Source of the DNA: Williamsia maris
GTDB lineage: Bacteria > Actinomycetota > Actinomycetes > Mycobacteriales > Mycobacteriaceae
DNA: 64,000 nucleotides
Direction of reading: 5' to 3'
Assembly (NCBI RefSeq): GCF_024171815.1
Contig: NZ_JAMTCJ010000003.1
Span: 186,001-250,000, forward strand
The notes under the pieces were generated by a model. It saw only the letters and a list, made by a program, of their open reading frames with translations. It was not told where the DNA came from and ran no database searches. Shown here one piece after another: positions 57,407 through 64,000 of this stretch. Within the stretch, counting starts at the first letter, position 1. Every line of letters begins with the position of its first letter. Position numbers and translations under genes: made by a program.

Positions 57407-58240
57407 GTGGCCAGCCGTCGGAACACCGAACCTAGTGCCGGCGTCTACCCGATCGACACCGGGACCTGCGCCATCACCCGCGACGACGACGGTGCCGGAT
57501 GGCTCGTGGAGATCAACGGTGTGCAGAGCTCGCACATCGATCCCGACGATCCGCGTCGCCTCGACTTCGAGTACATGCGGTGGATGGTGGCCGTCATCGA
57601 GGCGCGACACGATCGCGAGGAGGCCCTGCGGATACTGCATCTCGGTGCGGGTGCGTGTTCACTCCCCCGCTATCTCATCGACCGCTTCCCTCGTTCCCGT
57701 CACGTCGCGGTGGACGTCGACGCCGCGTTGGCGACCCTGATCCGCGAACAGTTCGACCTGCCCCGTGCGCCGGTCCTGCGCGTGCGGGTCGGCGACGCGC
57801 GCACGGTGACGGCGTCGCTGACCGACGACAGTCGTGACGTGGTGATCCGCGACGTCTTCGCCGGGGCGGTGACGCCGCCGCATCTGACCACCGTCGAGTT
57901 CACCGCCGAGGTCCACCGGGTGCTCCGTCCCGGCGGCCTCTATCTCGTCAACTGCGCCGACACCCGCGATCTCGCGCACGCCCGTGCCCAGACCGCCACC
58001 GTCGCCGACCGCTTCGAGAACGTCGCGATCATCGCCGACCCCGCCATGCTCAAGGGTCGCCGCTACGGCAACGTCATCATCGCCGGCAGCGACGGTCCGA
58101 TGGACTCGACCCCGGCACTGGTGAAGCAACTGCTCGCCGGCGCCGTACCCGCCGGGATCCGTGCCGCGGGACAGGCGGCCGAGTTCGCCCGCGCCGCAGC
58201 GCCGCTGACCGATGCGATCCTCGCGGCCGGCCAGAGGTGA
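57407..58240 (+). CDS. Spermidine-synthase-like SAM-dependent protein
   Basis: A 277-aa protein with the Rossmann fold of spermidine synthases and related methyltransferases: NGVQSSHIDPDDPRRLDFEY, then ILHLGAGACSLPRYL (motif I), VAVDVDAALATL, RVRVGDART and VIRDVFAGAVTPPHLTT, where spermidine synthases have an Asp-rich active site. True polyamine-binding residues are not obvious, so 'spermidine synthase' is only a fold label. GTG 57407 is chosen by the -10 and the cobD boundary. It is coupled by GTGA to the ComB-like gene. Confidence 0.85.
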   Translation: MASRRNTEPSAGVYPIDTGTCAITRDDDGAGWLVEINGVQSSHIDPDDPRRLDFEYMRWMVAVIEARHDREEALRILHLGAGACSLPRYLIDRFPRSRHVAVDVDAALATLIREQFDLPRAPVLRVRVGDARTVTASLTDDSRDVVIRDVFAGAVTPPHLTTVEFTAEVHRVLRPGGLYLVNCADTRDLAHARAQTATVADRFENVAIIADPAMLKGRRYGNVIIAGSDGPMDSTPALVKQLLAGAVPAGIRAAGQAAEFARAAAPLTDAILAAGQR

Positions 58241-58971
58241 ACGGGAGCCTGCTGCTCGACTGGGGCACGGCCGGCGTCCGTCACCTCCCGCGTGAGGTCG
58301 GTGTCGCGGTGGTGGTCGACGTCCTGTCGTTCACGACCACCGTGGGGGTCGCCTGCGAGCGGGGCGTGACGGTGCTGCCCTTCCAGTACGACCACGACAG
58401 CGCGCAGAGCTTCGCCGATGAGCACGACGCGGTGCTCGCGCAACGTCGGGACCGGCTCGATCGCACGTCGATCTCGTTGTCGCCGGACAGCATCCGACGA
58501 TGCGTCGACCCACCGCGGCGACTGGTGCTGCCGTCTCCCAACGGCTCGACGATCTCCCGTCTGCTCCGCGCCGACGGGCGTGCGGTGATCGCGGGATCCC
58601 TGCGCAACGCCGACGCCGTGGCAGCCCTCGTGCAGCGCGATCATCCCGACGCCGCCGTGGCGGTCATCGCCGCGGGCGAACGGTGGGAGGACGGGTCACT
58701 CCGTCCTGCGGTGGAGGACCTGTGGGGCGCGGGGGCAGTCCTCGACGCCCTCACGCGCCGCGGCCGTCCGGACCTGTCGCCGGAGGCGTCGGCGGCAGTT
58801 CACGCGTGGCGGGGTGTCGCCGCCGACGCGTCGGAGACGTTGCACGACACGGTCAGTGGTCGCGAACTACATGCACTCGGTTTCGTCGACGACGTCCGGG
58901 TCGCCGCCGAGATCGGGGCGTCCGATGTGGTCCCGGTGATGGACGGCGACGTCTACCGCGCCACGCGGTGA
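58237..58971 (+). CDS. comB: 2-phosphosulfolactate phosphatase (ComB) family protein
   Basis: A 244-aa protein with the ComB pattern: AVVVDVLSFTTTVGVACERG, LVLPSPNGSTISRLL, IAGSLRNADAVA, AAGERWEDGSLRPAVEDLWGAGAVL and ELHALGFVDDV. In methanogens ComB makes sulfolactate for coenzyme M, a pathway not expected here, so the substrate is probably another sulfonate or phospho-acid. GTG 58237 overlaps the stop of the spermidine-synthase-like gene. No other coenzyme M genes are nearby. Confidence 0.85.
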   Translation: MNGSLLLDWGTAGVRHLPREVGVAVVVDVLSFTTTVGVACERGVTVLPFQYDHDSAQSFADEHDAVLAQRRDRLDRTSISLSPDSIRRCVDPPRRLVLPSPNGSTISRLLRADGRAVIAGSLRNADAVAALVQRDHPDAAVAVIAAGERWEDGSLRPAVEDLWGAGAVLDALTRRGRPDLSPEASAAVHAWRGVAADASETLHDTVSGRELHALGFVDDVRVAAEIGASDVVPVMDGDVYRATR

Positions 58972-58983
58972 GCCACCCGCTCG

Positions 58984-60414
58984 TCAGCCGTCGGTCAACA
59001 ACTTCTTCTTGACCACCTTGCCCATGGCGTTGCGGGGCAGGTCGTCGACGAAGCGGACCTCCCGGGGACGCTTGTGCGCCGAGAGCGATTGCGCCACATG
59101 ATCGATCAGCGTCCGAGCCAACGCGTCCGGATCGGTCGTGTCGTCGGCCGACCGGACCACGAACGCCACGATCCGCTGGCCGAGGTCGTCGTCGTCGACA
59201 CCGACCACGGCGACCTCACCGACGGATTCGTGACCGAGCAACGACCCCTCGATCTCACCCGCGCCGACACGGTAGCCGCCGGACTTGATGAGGTCGGTCG
59301 ACATCCGACCCACGATCCGGTGCATGCCGTCACCGTCGATGAGGGCGGCGTCGCCGGTGGCGAACCACCCGTCGGGCAGCCACGACTGCGCCGTCGCCTC
59401 CGGCCGGTCGAGATATCCCGAGGCCACCATCGGCCCACGCACGAGCAGTTCGCCGACGGCCTCGCCGTCGTGCGGTAGATCGGCCCCGGTGTCGTCACGC
59501 AGACGGGTCTCGACACCCTCGACGGGTAGGCCCACCCAGCCGGGCCGGCGATCACCGTCGGCGCGTGTGCTGATGGTGATGAGTGTCTCGGTCATCCCGT
59601 ACCGCTCCACCGGCTCGTGACCGGTCAGTTCGCGCAGGGCCTCGAACACCGTGGGCGGCAACGGCGCACTGCCCGAGACGAGCAGGCGGGCCGAGCGCAG
59701 CGCCCGCGCGTGCTCCGGCGCGGCGGCCACGCGCGACCACACCGTCGGCACACCGAAGTAGATGCTGCCGGGATGTGCCGCGTAGTTCTCCGGGGTCGGT
59801 TTCACGGTGTGCACCAGACGTCCACCGATCCGCAGGGGTCCGAGCAGACCGAGGATCAGTCCGTGGACGTGGAACAGCGGCAGACCGTGCACGAGCGTGT
59901 CCTGCGACGTCCACTGCCAGGCCTGCGACAGCGCGTCGATCCCCGCCGCGATGGCACCGTGCGTCATCACCACGCCCTTGGGCGGACCCGTGGTCCCCGA
60001 GGTGTACATCACCATCGCCGGGGCGCCCGCCCGCGGCTGCGGATGCCGGTGCCAGGACCGGGCGTAGAGGCGGACCGGGATGTGCGGCCGACCGCATGCA
60101 TCGGTCGGTGTCGCTCCCAGCCACGCCTGCGCGCCGGAGTCGTCGAGGATGTGGTGGAGTTCGGCCGACCCGCTGTCGGGCGCCACCGGAACCACCACCA
60201 CGCCGGCCATGAGCGCGCCGGTGACCGCGATGCACGTCTGCATCGACGGGACCGCCTCGATCGCGACGCGGCTGACGGCGCCCAGGCGTTCGGCGGTCGA
60301 CGTCGCGGCGCCGACGAGGTCACTGCGGGAGAACACCTCGTCGCCGATGGTGACCGCGTCGGACACGTCCGAACGGCCTGCGACGACGTCGGGGGTCAGG
60401 AGTGGGAGGAGCAC
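58984..60414 (-). CDS. fadD36: FadD36/MatB-like acyl-CoA synthetase
   Basis: AMP-forming acyl-CoA ligase of 476 aa. The ATP loop is VMYTSGTTGPPKGVVMTH; further blocks are PLFHVHGLILGLLGPL, GSAPLPPTVFEAL, RYGMTETL, GWFATGDAALID and the C-terminal catalytic Lys in NAMGKVVKKKLL. GTG 60414 gives LLPLLTPDVVA, aligning with M. tuberculosis FadD36 (Rv1193, 473 aa), which resembles malonyl-CoA synthetase MatB; a short dicarboxylate substrate is therefore likely. GTG 60432 is an alternative start, and the longer frame upstream is spurious. Confidence 0.9.
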   Translation of the reverse strand: MLLPLLTPDVVAGRSDVSDAVTIGDEVFSRSDLVGAATSTAERLGAVSRVAIEAVPSMQTCIAVTGALMAGVVVVPVAPDSGSAELHHILDDSGAQAWLGATPTDACGRPHIPVRLYARSWHRHPQPRAGAPAMVMYTSGTTGPPKGVVMTHGAIAAGIDALSQAWQWTSQDTLVHGLPLFHVHGLILGLLGPLRIGGRLVHTVKPTPENYAAHPGSIYFGVPTVWSRVAAAPEHARALRSARLLVSGSAPLPPTVFEALRELTGHEPVERYGMTETLITISTRADGDRRPGWVGLPVEGVETRLRDDTGADLPHDGEAVGELLVRGPMVASGYLDRPEATAQSWLPDGWFATGDAALIDGDGMHRIVGRMSTDLIKSGGYRVGAGEIEGSLLGHESVGEVAVVGVDDDDLGQRIVAFVVRSADDTTDPDALARTLIDHVAQSLSAHKRPREVRFVDDLPRNAMGKVVKKKLLTDG

Positions 60415-60460
60415 CAGATCACTGTGGCACACCGGCACGGACGCACTCTGTCGGTGGCCG

Positions 60461-60470
60461 ATCGTAGGGT
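60461..60470. promoter_or_regulatory. Overlapping divergent -10 hexamers
   Basis: TACGAT on the minus strand (60461-60466, for the acyl-CoA synthetase) overlaps TAGGGT on the plus strand (60465-60470, for the TY-Chap-like gene). The two promoters cannot be occupied together. Confidence 0.4.
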
Positions 60471-60504
60471 CGCCACATCGTTCCACCGCCACTTGGGAGT
60501 CGCC

Positions 60505-61617
60505 ATGTCCTTGCCCCTCACCGATCTCGAATTCGACGACGAGATCGATCGCGCGTGGTCGCGTTTCCATCGGTCGCTGGTGTCCCGACTGTCCGGGATC
60601 ACCGACGACGAGGTGGTCTCGTTCCGGCGCGAGCGGGCAGACGCCGACTCCGCGCCCGACCTGACGGTGCGTCGCCTGCATGCCGGGGTGGTCTGCGCGG
60701 TGCTCACGGTCGATGCGGACGTCGACCAGGCCGCACTCGCAGGGGGATGGTCGCGAACCGGGGAACGTCACCTCACCGGACTCGCGTCCTCACAGGCGCC
60801 GGCCGATCTCGTCGACTCCGTGATCGTGGTGGCCCGCACCGTGTGGGGCATCACCCACCCGAGCTTCCTGCGTGCGGTGCGGTCGGTACCCGCGATCACC
60901 CCGGGTTCGCGGGCCGCAGCCATGGCCGACCACCCCGCGGGCGGCATCGGACGGACCGTCCGCCGGGTGGTGCACGAGCGGTTGGCCGGGTCGGTCGAGG
61001 TGGACCACTACCAGGCCCTGGAGCTGCGCTACCCGGAGGCGTTGGTGCAACTACAACTGTGGGAGGTCGAGCGCAGCGCCCTGCTCTGGACCACCATCCG
61101 GGGCGTCGTCGATCCGGCCCGACTCGAGGTCGCACGCGTTCTCGTCGACAGGTGGCCGGGGCTCGAACTCGTCTCCGAGGGCACGCTGGTGGACGTGGAA
61201 CTCGCCGTCGACCTCGGCGATCGTCCGACGCGGTCGATGATCGCGGCACTCGACCGCTGGCACGACTTCATGCGCGACGGGTACCGGTCGGTCGTCGACG
61301 CGCTCGTACGCCCCGGCGACGACACCCCCACCGAGGTACCGCCCGCACTGCGCGCCGTGATCCGACGTCACCGCGACGACCGACGCGTCGGGTCCGACGA
61401 GTTGAACGATCTCGTCGGACTGGGTCACGCAGAACTCCTGGACTCACTCGACCTCTGCCGTCGTCGGTCGATCTCCTGGATGGACTGGGCCGACCGGCGA
61501 CGATCCGCCGACGACGCCGACGGCAGTGCGACGGCGTTCCGGGAGGCGCAGGTCTGGGACGCGACCTACGCGACGGTCGGCGCCGCGTTGCGGATGTCGG
61601 TGTCGCCGAGCGCGTGA
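60505..61617 (+). CDS. TY-Chap-like protein (YbjN/CesT-type chaperone fold, putative)
   Basis: A 370-aa cytosolic protein. The N-terminal third (DRAWSRFHRSLVSRLSGI ... LTVDADVDQAALAGGWSRTG) has the W..F...L...L and terminal GW pattern of actinobacterial TY-Chap domains related to YbjN and type III secretion chaperones. A second, similar alpha/beta unit with WTTIRGVV follows, and then a helical C-terminus (SWMDWADRRRS). GGGAG five bases before ATG 60505 fixes the start. It is divergent from the acyl-CoA synthetase. The family call is from pattern memory; function unknown. Confidence 0.6.
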   Translation: MSLPLTDLEFDDEIDRAWSRFHRSLVSRLSGITDDEVVSFRRERADADSAPDLTVRRLHAGVVCAVLTVDADVDQAALAGGWSRTGERHLTGLASSQAPADLVDSVIVVARTVWGITHPSFLRAVRSVPAITPGSRAAAMADHPAGGIGRTVRRVVHERLAGSVEVDHYQALELRYPEALVQLQLWEVERSALLWTTIRGVVDPARLEVARVLVDRWPGLELVSEGTLVDVELAVDLGDRPTRSMIAALDRWHDFMRDGYRSVVDALVRPGDDTPTEVPPALRAVIRRHRDDRRVGSDELNDLVGLGHAELLDSLDLCRRRSISWMDWADRRRSADDADGSATAFREAQVWDATYATVGAALRMSVSPSA

Positions 61618-61642
61618 CCCGCGCGCCGCGCTCGCCGCGGGG

Positions 61643-62335
61643 TCAGTCGCAGCAGTCGCACCCCGACCCCGTCGAGGTGGTGGCCGATCGCGGCGCAGGC
61701 ACCGCGCAGCAGGCGTCGCCCCGCCACGCCGCCCGGCCCTCTCGCACCGCGACCGCCGCGATGACCAACGCGGCGATCGGATCGGCCCACGACCACCCGA
61801 GCACACTGTTGAGCACCAGACCGACCAGGAGGACGGCGGACAGGTAGGTGCAGAGCAGGGTCTGCTTCGAATCGGCCACCGCAGAACGCGATCCGAGCTC
61901 GCGACCCGCCCTGCGCTGCAGCCAGGAGAGCCCGGGCATGACGGCGAGGCTCACCGCGGCCAGCCCGATGCCGATCCGGGAGTGCTCGGCGTTCGAAGTG
62001 CCGACGAGGGAACCGACCGCGTCCACCGAGACGTAGGCGGCCAGTGCGAAGAACGACACCGCGATGATCCGTAGCGCGGTGCGCTCGCGGCGCTGCGGGT
62101 CGGACGCGGAGAACTGCCAGGCCACCGCTGCGGCCGAGGACACCTCGATCACCGAGTCGAGCCCGAAACCGACGAGAGCGGTCGACGACACCCGCGCGCC
62201 CTCGGTCAGGGCCACCGCCGCCTCGATCACGTTGTAGGTGATCGTCGCCGCGACCAGGATCTGTATACGTCGGGACAGCAGACGTCGGCGCGTGTCCGTC
62301 AGCGGCGTGGGCGACGTCGTGGCGTTGTCGCTCAT
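61643..62335 (-). CDS. Cation-diffusion-facilitator-like metal transporter with Cys-rich tail
   Basis: A 230-aa membrane protein with five to six hydrophobic helices. The helix-2 region GFGLDSVIEVSSA and the helix-5 region ADSKQT...YLSAVLLVGLVLN match cation diffusion facilitators, in which Asp residues form the transport site. The C-terminus ends with two Cys clusters, CCAVP and CDCCD, likely to bind soft metal ions such as Cd, Pb or Zn. ATG 62335 overlaps the cmtR stop by one base (TGATG), so regulator and pump are coupled. The large cytosolic domain of ordinary CDFs is absent. Confidence 0.85.
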   Translation of the reverse strand: MSDNATTSPTPLTDTRRRLLSRRIQILVAATITYNVIEAAVALTEGARVSSTALVGFGLDSVIEVSSAAAVAWQFSASDPQRRERTALRIIAVSFFALAAYVSVDAVGSLVGTSNAEHSRIGIGLAAVSLAVMPGLSWLQRRAGRELGSRSAVADSKQTLLCTYLSAVLLVGLVLNSVLGWSWADPIAALVIAAVAVREGRAAWRGDACCAVPAPRSATTSTGSGCDCCD

Positions 62336-62661
62336 CAGCAACATCCGCTCGCGGAGTCGGCACAGCACGCCGGATCCACCGCGAGCACGACGGTCACCAG
62401 GTCGGCGATCGCCTGTCCGATCGTGGGGTCCGCGAGCTCGTAACGGGTTCGGCGGCCCTCGGGAGCGGCGACGACCAGGCCGCAACCCCGCAGACACGCC
62501 AGGTGATTCGACAGTTTTTGTCGACTGACCCCGAGGTCGTCGGCGAGATCGGCGGGGTACCGCGAGCCGTCGGCCAGCGCGAGCAGGATCCGCGCCCGCG
62601 TCTCGTCAGACAACGCGTGCCCGAATCTGGCCAGCACCGACACGTTCGCCAGGACATCCAT
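62335..62661 (-). CDS. cmtR: CmtR-like ArsR-family metal sensor
   Basis: A 108-aa winged-helix repressor with RFGHALSDETRARILLALADG, recognition helix DLGVSRQKLSNHLACLRGCGLV and VVLAVDPACC at the end. The Cys pair in ACLRGC corresponds to C57/C61 of M. tuberculosis CmtR (Cd/Pb sensor), and the C-terminal ACC...GCC supplies the third thiolate and extra ones. It should repress the coupled metal pump and release DNA on metal binding. ATG 62661 is chosen over ATG 62682, which would lie within the operator. A -10 hexamer lies 8 bases upstream. Confidence 0.9.
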   Translation of the reverse strand: MDVLANVSVLARFGHALSDETRARILLALADGSRYPADLADDLGVSRQKLSNHLACLRGCGLVVAAPEGRRTRYELADPTIGQAIADLVTVVLAVDPACCADSASGCC

Positions 62662-62669
62662 GGTCGATG

Positions 62670-62689
62670 ACCGTACAGCCATATCTGTA
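62670..62689 (-). promoter_or_regulatory. cmtR operator overlapping its -10 (TACGGT)
   Basis: TACAG (62674-62678) and CTGTA (62685-62689) form a perfect 5-6-5 inverted repeat. The minus-strand -10 TACGGT (62670-62675) overlaps its proximal half-site and lies 8 bases before ATG 62661, fitting autorepression of cmtR and the transporter. Confidence 0.55.
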
Positions 62690-62717
62690 TTCAGAGAACC
62701 CTGTACTGCAGTCCCGC

Positions 62718-62723
62718 TAGCGT
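62718..62723 (+). promoter_or_regulatory. Candidate leaderless -10 (TAGCGT)
   Basis: TAGCGT, 6 bases before ATG 62730 of the DUF429 gene. Confidence 0.5.
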
Positions 62724-62729
62724 GAGGCC

Positions 62730-63464
62730 ATGCGAACAGTGGGTGTCGACCTCGCCGCGGAGCCGGCGAAAACCGCCGTCGCCACCGTCGACTGGCAGAA
62801 CGGGCAGGCGACGCTCGTCGATGTCCGACTCGGCGCCACCGACGACGACCTGGTCGCGGCGTCACAGGGCGCGGCACGGGTCGGCATCGACTCGCCGTTC
62901 GGGTGGCCGGACGAGTTCGTCGCCTTCATCTCCGCCCACCACCGACACGGCGCCCCTACCCACGGACCGCTGAACACCCGCGCGGCGCGCGGACCACTCG
63001 TCCGCCGGACCACCGACGACGTGGTCCGTGAGCGGACCGGCCTCATCCCACTGAGTGTCTCCGCCGACCTGATCGCCCACGTCGCGTTGAGATGCGTGGG
63101 CGTGTTGGCCGCACTCGACGTCACCGACCGGGTCGACGGCCGTGCTGTCGAGGCCTATCCGGCGGCGGCCCTGTCCACCTGGGGACTCACGTCACGGGGA
63201 TACAAAGGCCGCGCCAACGACGCCGTCCGCAGGACCCTCGTCGGCCAGTTCGTCGATGCCGCACCGTGGTTCGACCTGGGCACGCATCACGATCTGTGTA
63301 TGCACAGCGACGACGCCTTCGACGCGGTGCTGGCCGCTTTCCTGGCTCGCGCCGCGGCGATCAGGCGGACCCACCTGCCGACCGGACCCCAGCGAGAGGT
63401 GGCGGTACGCGAGGGCTGGATCCACCTGCCCGACATCGCGCTGTCAGACCTCGCGACGGACTGA
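62730..63464 (+). CDS. DUF429 family protein
   Basis: A 244-aa protein with the DUF429 pattern: VGVDLAAEPAKTAVATV at the start (RNase H-like Asp), GIDSPFGWPDEFV, RRTTDDVVRERTGL, EAYPAAALSTWGL, GYKGRANDAVRR and a C-terminal HSDDAFDAVLAAFLAR. The fold predicts nuclease-like chemistry, but no function is established. It starts at ATG 62730 and is divergent from cmtR, sharing the short control region 62662-62729, so metal-dependent effects on it cannot be excluded. Confidence 0.88.
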   Translation: MRTVGVDLAAEPAKTAVATVDWQNGQATLVDVRLGATDDDLVAASQGAARVGIDSPFGWPDEFVAFISAHHRHGAPTHGPLNTRAARGPLVRRTTDDVVRERTGLIPLSVSADLIAHVALRCVGVLAALDVTDRVDGRAVEAYPAAALSTWGLTSRGYKGRANDAVRRTLVGQFVDAAPWFDLGTHHDLCMHSDDAFDAVLAAFLARAAAIRRTHLPTGPQREVAVREGWIHLPDIALSDLATD

Positions 63465-63483
63465 CCTCGCCCGGTCGATCCGG

Positions 63484-64000
63484 TCAGCGACCGGCAGGCA
63501 GACCGAAGGTTCGGGTCACGTCGAGGTATATCCCCCGCTGCGCGTCACGCGCGGGCGGCAGGATCTCCGGCGCCCACCCGTCGAACTGGGTGGTGGTACC
63601 CACCACCGGCACACCGGCCACGACGAAGTCGGCAACCGCGCGCCGCAGGTGGTTGGCGCTGCTCACGATGATCGCGTTCGCCAGTCCGCGCGACCTGATG
63701 ATCGCGGCGCTGTTGAGCGCGTTGGCGACCGTGGACCCGGCGCGCGTCTCGGCGATGATCCGGGACGCGGGGATACCGCGACCGATCAGCCACCTCTTCA
63801 TCGCGGCCGCCTCGGTCACACCGTTCTGCGGCGCACCACCGGTGACGATGACCGGGGAGAAAGGCGCGACCAGGGCCTGCACCCAGGTCTTGTTCAACCG
63901 TTGGATCAGTTCGGGTCGCATCGTGCCGTTGGGCAGCAACCCGTAGCCGAGCGCCACGATGGCCGTGCGGGGGCCGATGATGCCCGGCAACGGGTTGGGA
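63484..64000 (-). CDS. YdcF-like DUF218 protein (5' end outside window)
   Basis: A partial protein of at least 172 residues whose frame is open to base 64000. It has the DUF218/YdcF pattern: TAIVALGYGLLPNGTMRPELIQRL, VIVTGGAPQNGVTEAAAMKRWL, GIPASRIIAETRAGSTVANAL and IIVSSANHLRRAVADFV. E. coli YdcF binds S-adenosylmethionine, and SanA-like relatives act at the envelope; the missing N-terminus would show whether a signal peptide is present. TTG 63990 is in frame, but the Pro/Asn codons before it suggest the gene begins upstream. Confidence 0.85.
   Translation of the reverse strand, partial: PNPLPGIIGPRTAIVALGYGLLPNGTMRPELIQRLNKTWVQALVAPFSPVIVTGGAPQNGVTEAAAMKRWLIGRGIPASRIIAETRAGSTVANALNSAAIIRSRGLANAIIVSSANHLRRAVADFVVAGVPVVGTTTQFDGWAPEILPPARDAQRGIYLDVTRTFGLPAGR

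Overview
The window is chromosomal DNA of a high-GC, mycolic-acid-producing actinobacterium. The gene order follows the Mycobacterium tuberculosis Rv2190c-Rv2236c region for most of its length, and an antigen-85-type mycolyltransferase is present. A Gordonia/Williamsia-like member of the Mycobacteriales fits best, but that is inference from synteny and content. I see no prophage, insertion sequence, CRISPR array, tRNA or rRNA. Almost every base is accounted for, and no gene-free stretch exceeds about 300 bases apart from the RNase P RNA locus (about 46689-47247) and the riboswitch leader (3081-3408).

Layout. 1-3700: a cell-wall block on the minus strand (HExxH lipoprotein, RipC-like NlpC/P60 hydrolase, second NlpC/P60 hydrolase behind a c-di-AMP riboswitch, small Cys-rich protein). 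3876-7700: a DEDD-exonuclease/UvrC-like fusion, a stand-alone AsnC ligand domain, trpD and an unknown gene. 7781-15764: the respiratory supercomplex genes ctaE-qcrC-qcrA-qcrB and, convergently, ctaC-ctaF. Between them sits a less GC-rich accessory pair, a secreted alpha/beta hydrolase and a HIT-like protein. 16033-24099: asnB, adoK, erpA, glycerate kinase, a DUF3043 membrane protein, a fused cobU-cobT and cobS. 24140-34078: ilvE, gcvT, leucyl aminopeptidase, the 2-oxoacid dehydrogenase E2, an epimerase, lipB, lipA, and DUF4191 and RDD membrane proteins. The lipoate genes next to the lipoyl-bearing E2 form a coherent cofactor unit.

34202-41460: the glutamine synthetase locus glnA1 - small ORF - EEP phosphatase - glnE - glnA2, with a candidate nitrogen-control operator upstream of glnA2. 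41490-46688: a Hip1/CaeA-like lipoprotein protease, panB, proline iminopeptidase and a CYTH-CHAD protein. 46719-47144: rnpB on the minus strand, divergent from the mycolyltransferase. 48305-58971: DUF1697, a permease, RNase H/CobC, a zinc-ribbon protein, Nif3, a CobC-type aminotransferase, the HAD/PtpA pair, SURF1, cobD, a spermidine-synthase-like methyltransferase and a ComB-like phosphatase. 58984-64000: a FadD36/MatB-like acyl-CoA synthetase, a TY-Chap-like protein, a CmtR-type metal sensor with a coupled CDF-like transporter, DUF429, and a YdcF-like protein cut by the window end.

Themes. Cobalamin genes (cobUT, cobS, RNase H/CobC, cobC aminotransferase, cobD) are scattered through the window. 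Translational coupling is common: ATGA or GTGA overlaps at qcrC/qcrA, qcrA/qcrB, ctaC/ctaF, glnE/EEP, pip/CYTH, lipB/lipA and comB. Many starts lack a Shine-Dalgarno sequence and instead have a TANNNT hexamer 6-8 bases before the start codon, which is the signature of leaderless transcripts. The best leads for follow-up are the riboswitch-controlled hydrolase, the accessory hydrolase/HIT pair with a hairpin over its ribosome site, the palindromic glnA2 operator, and the CmtR operator overlapping its -10.
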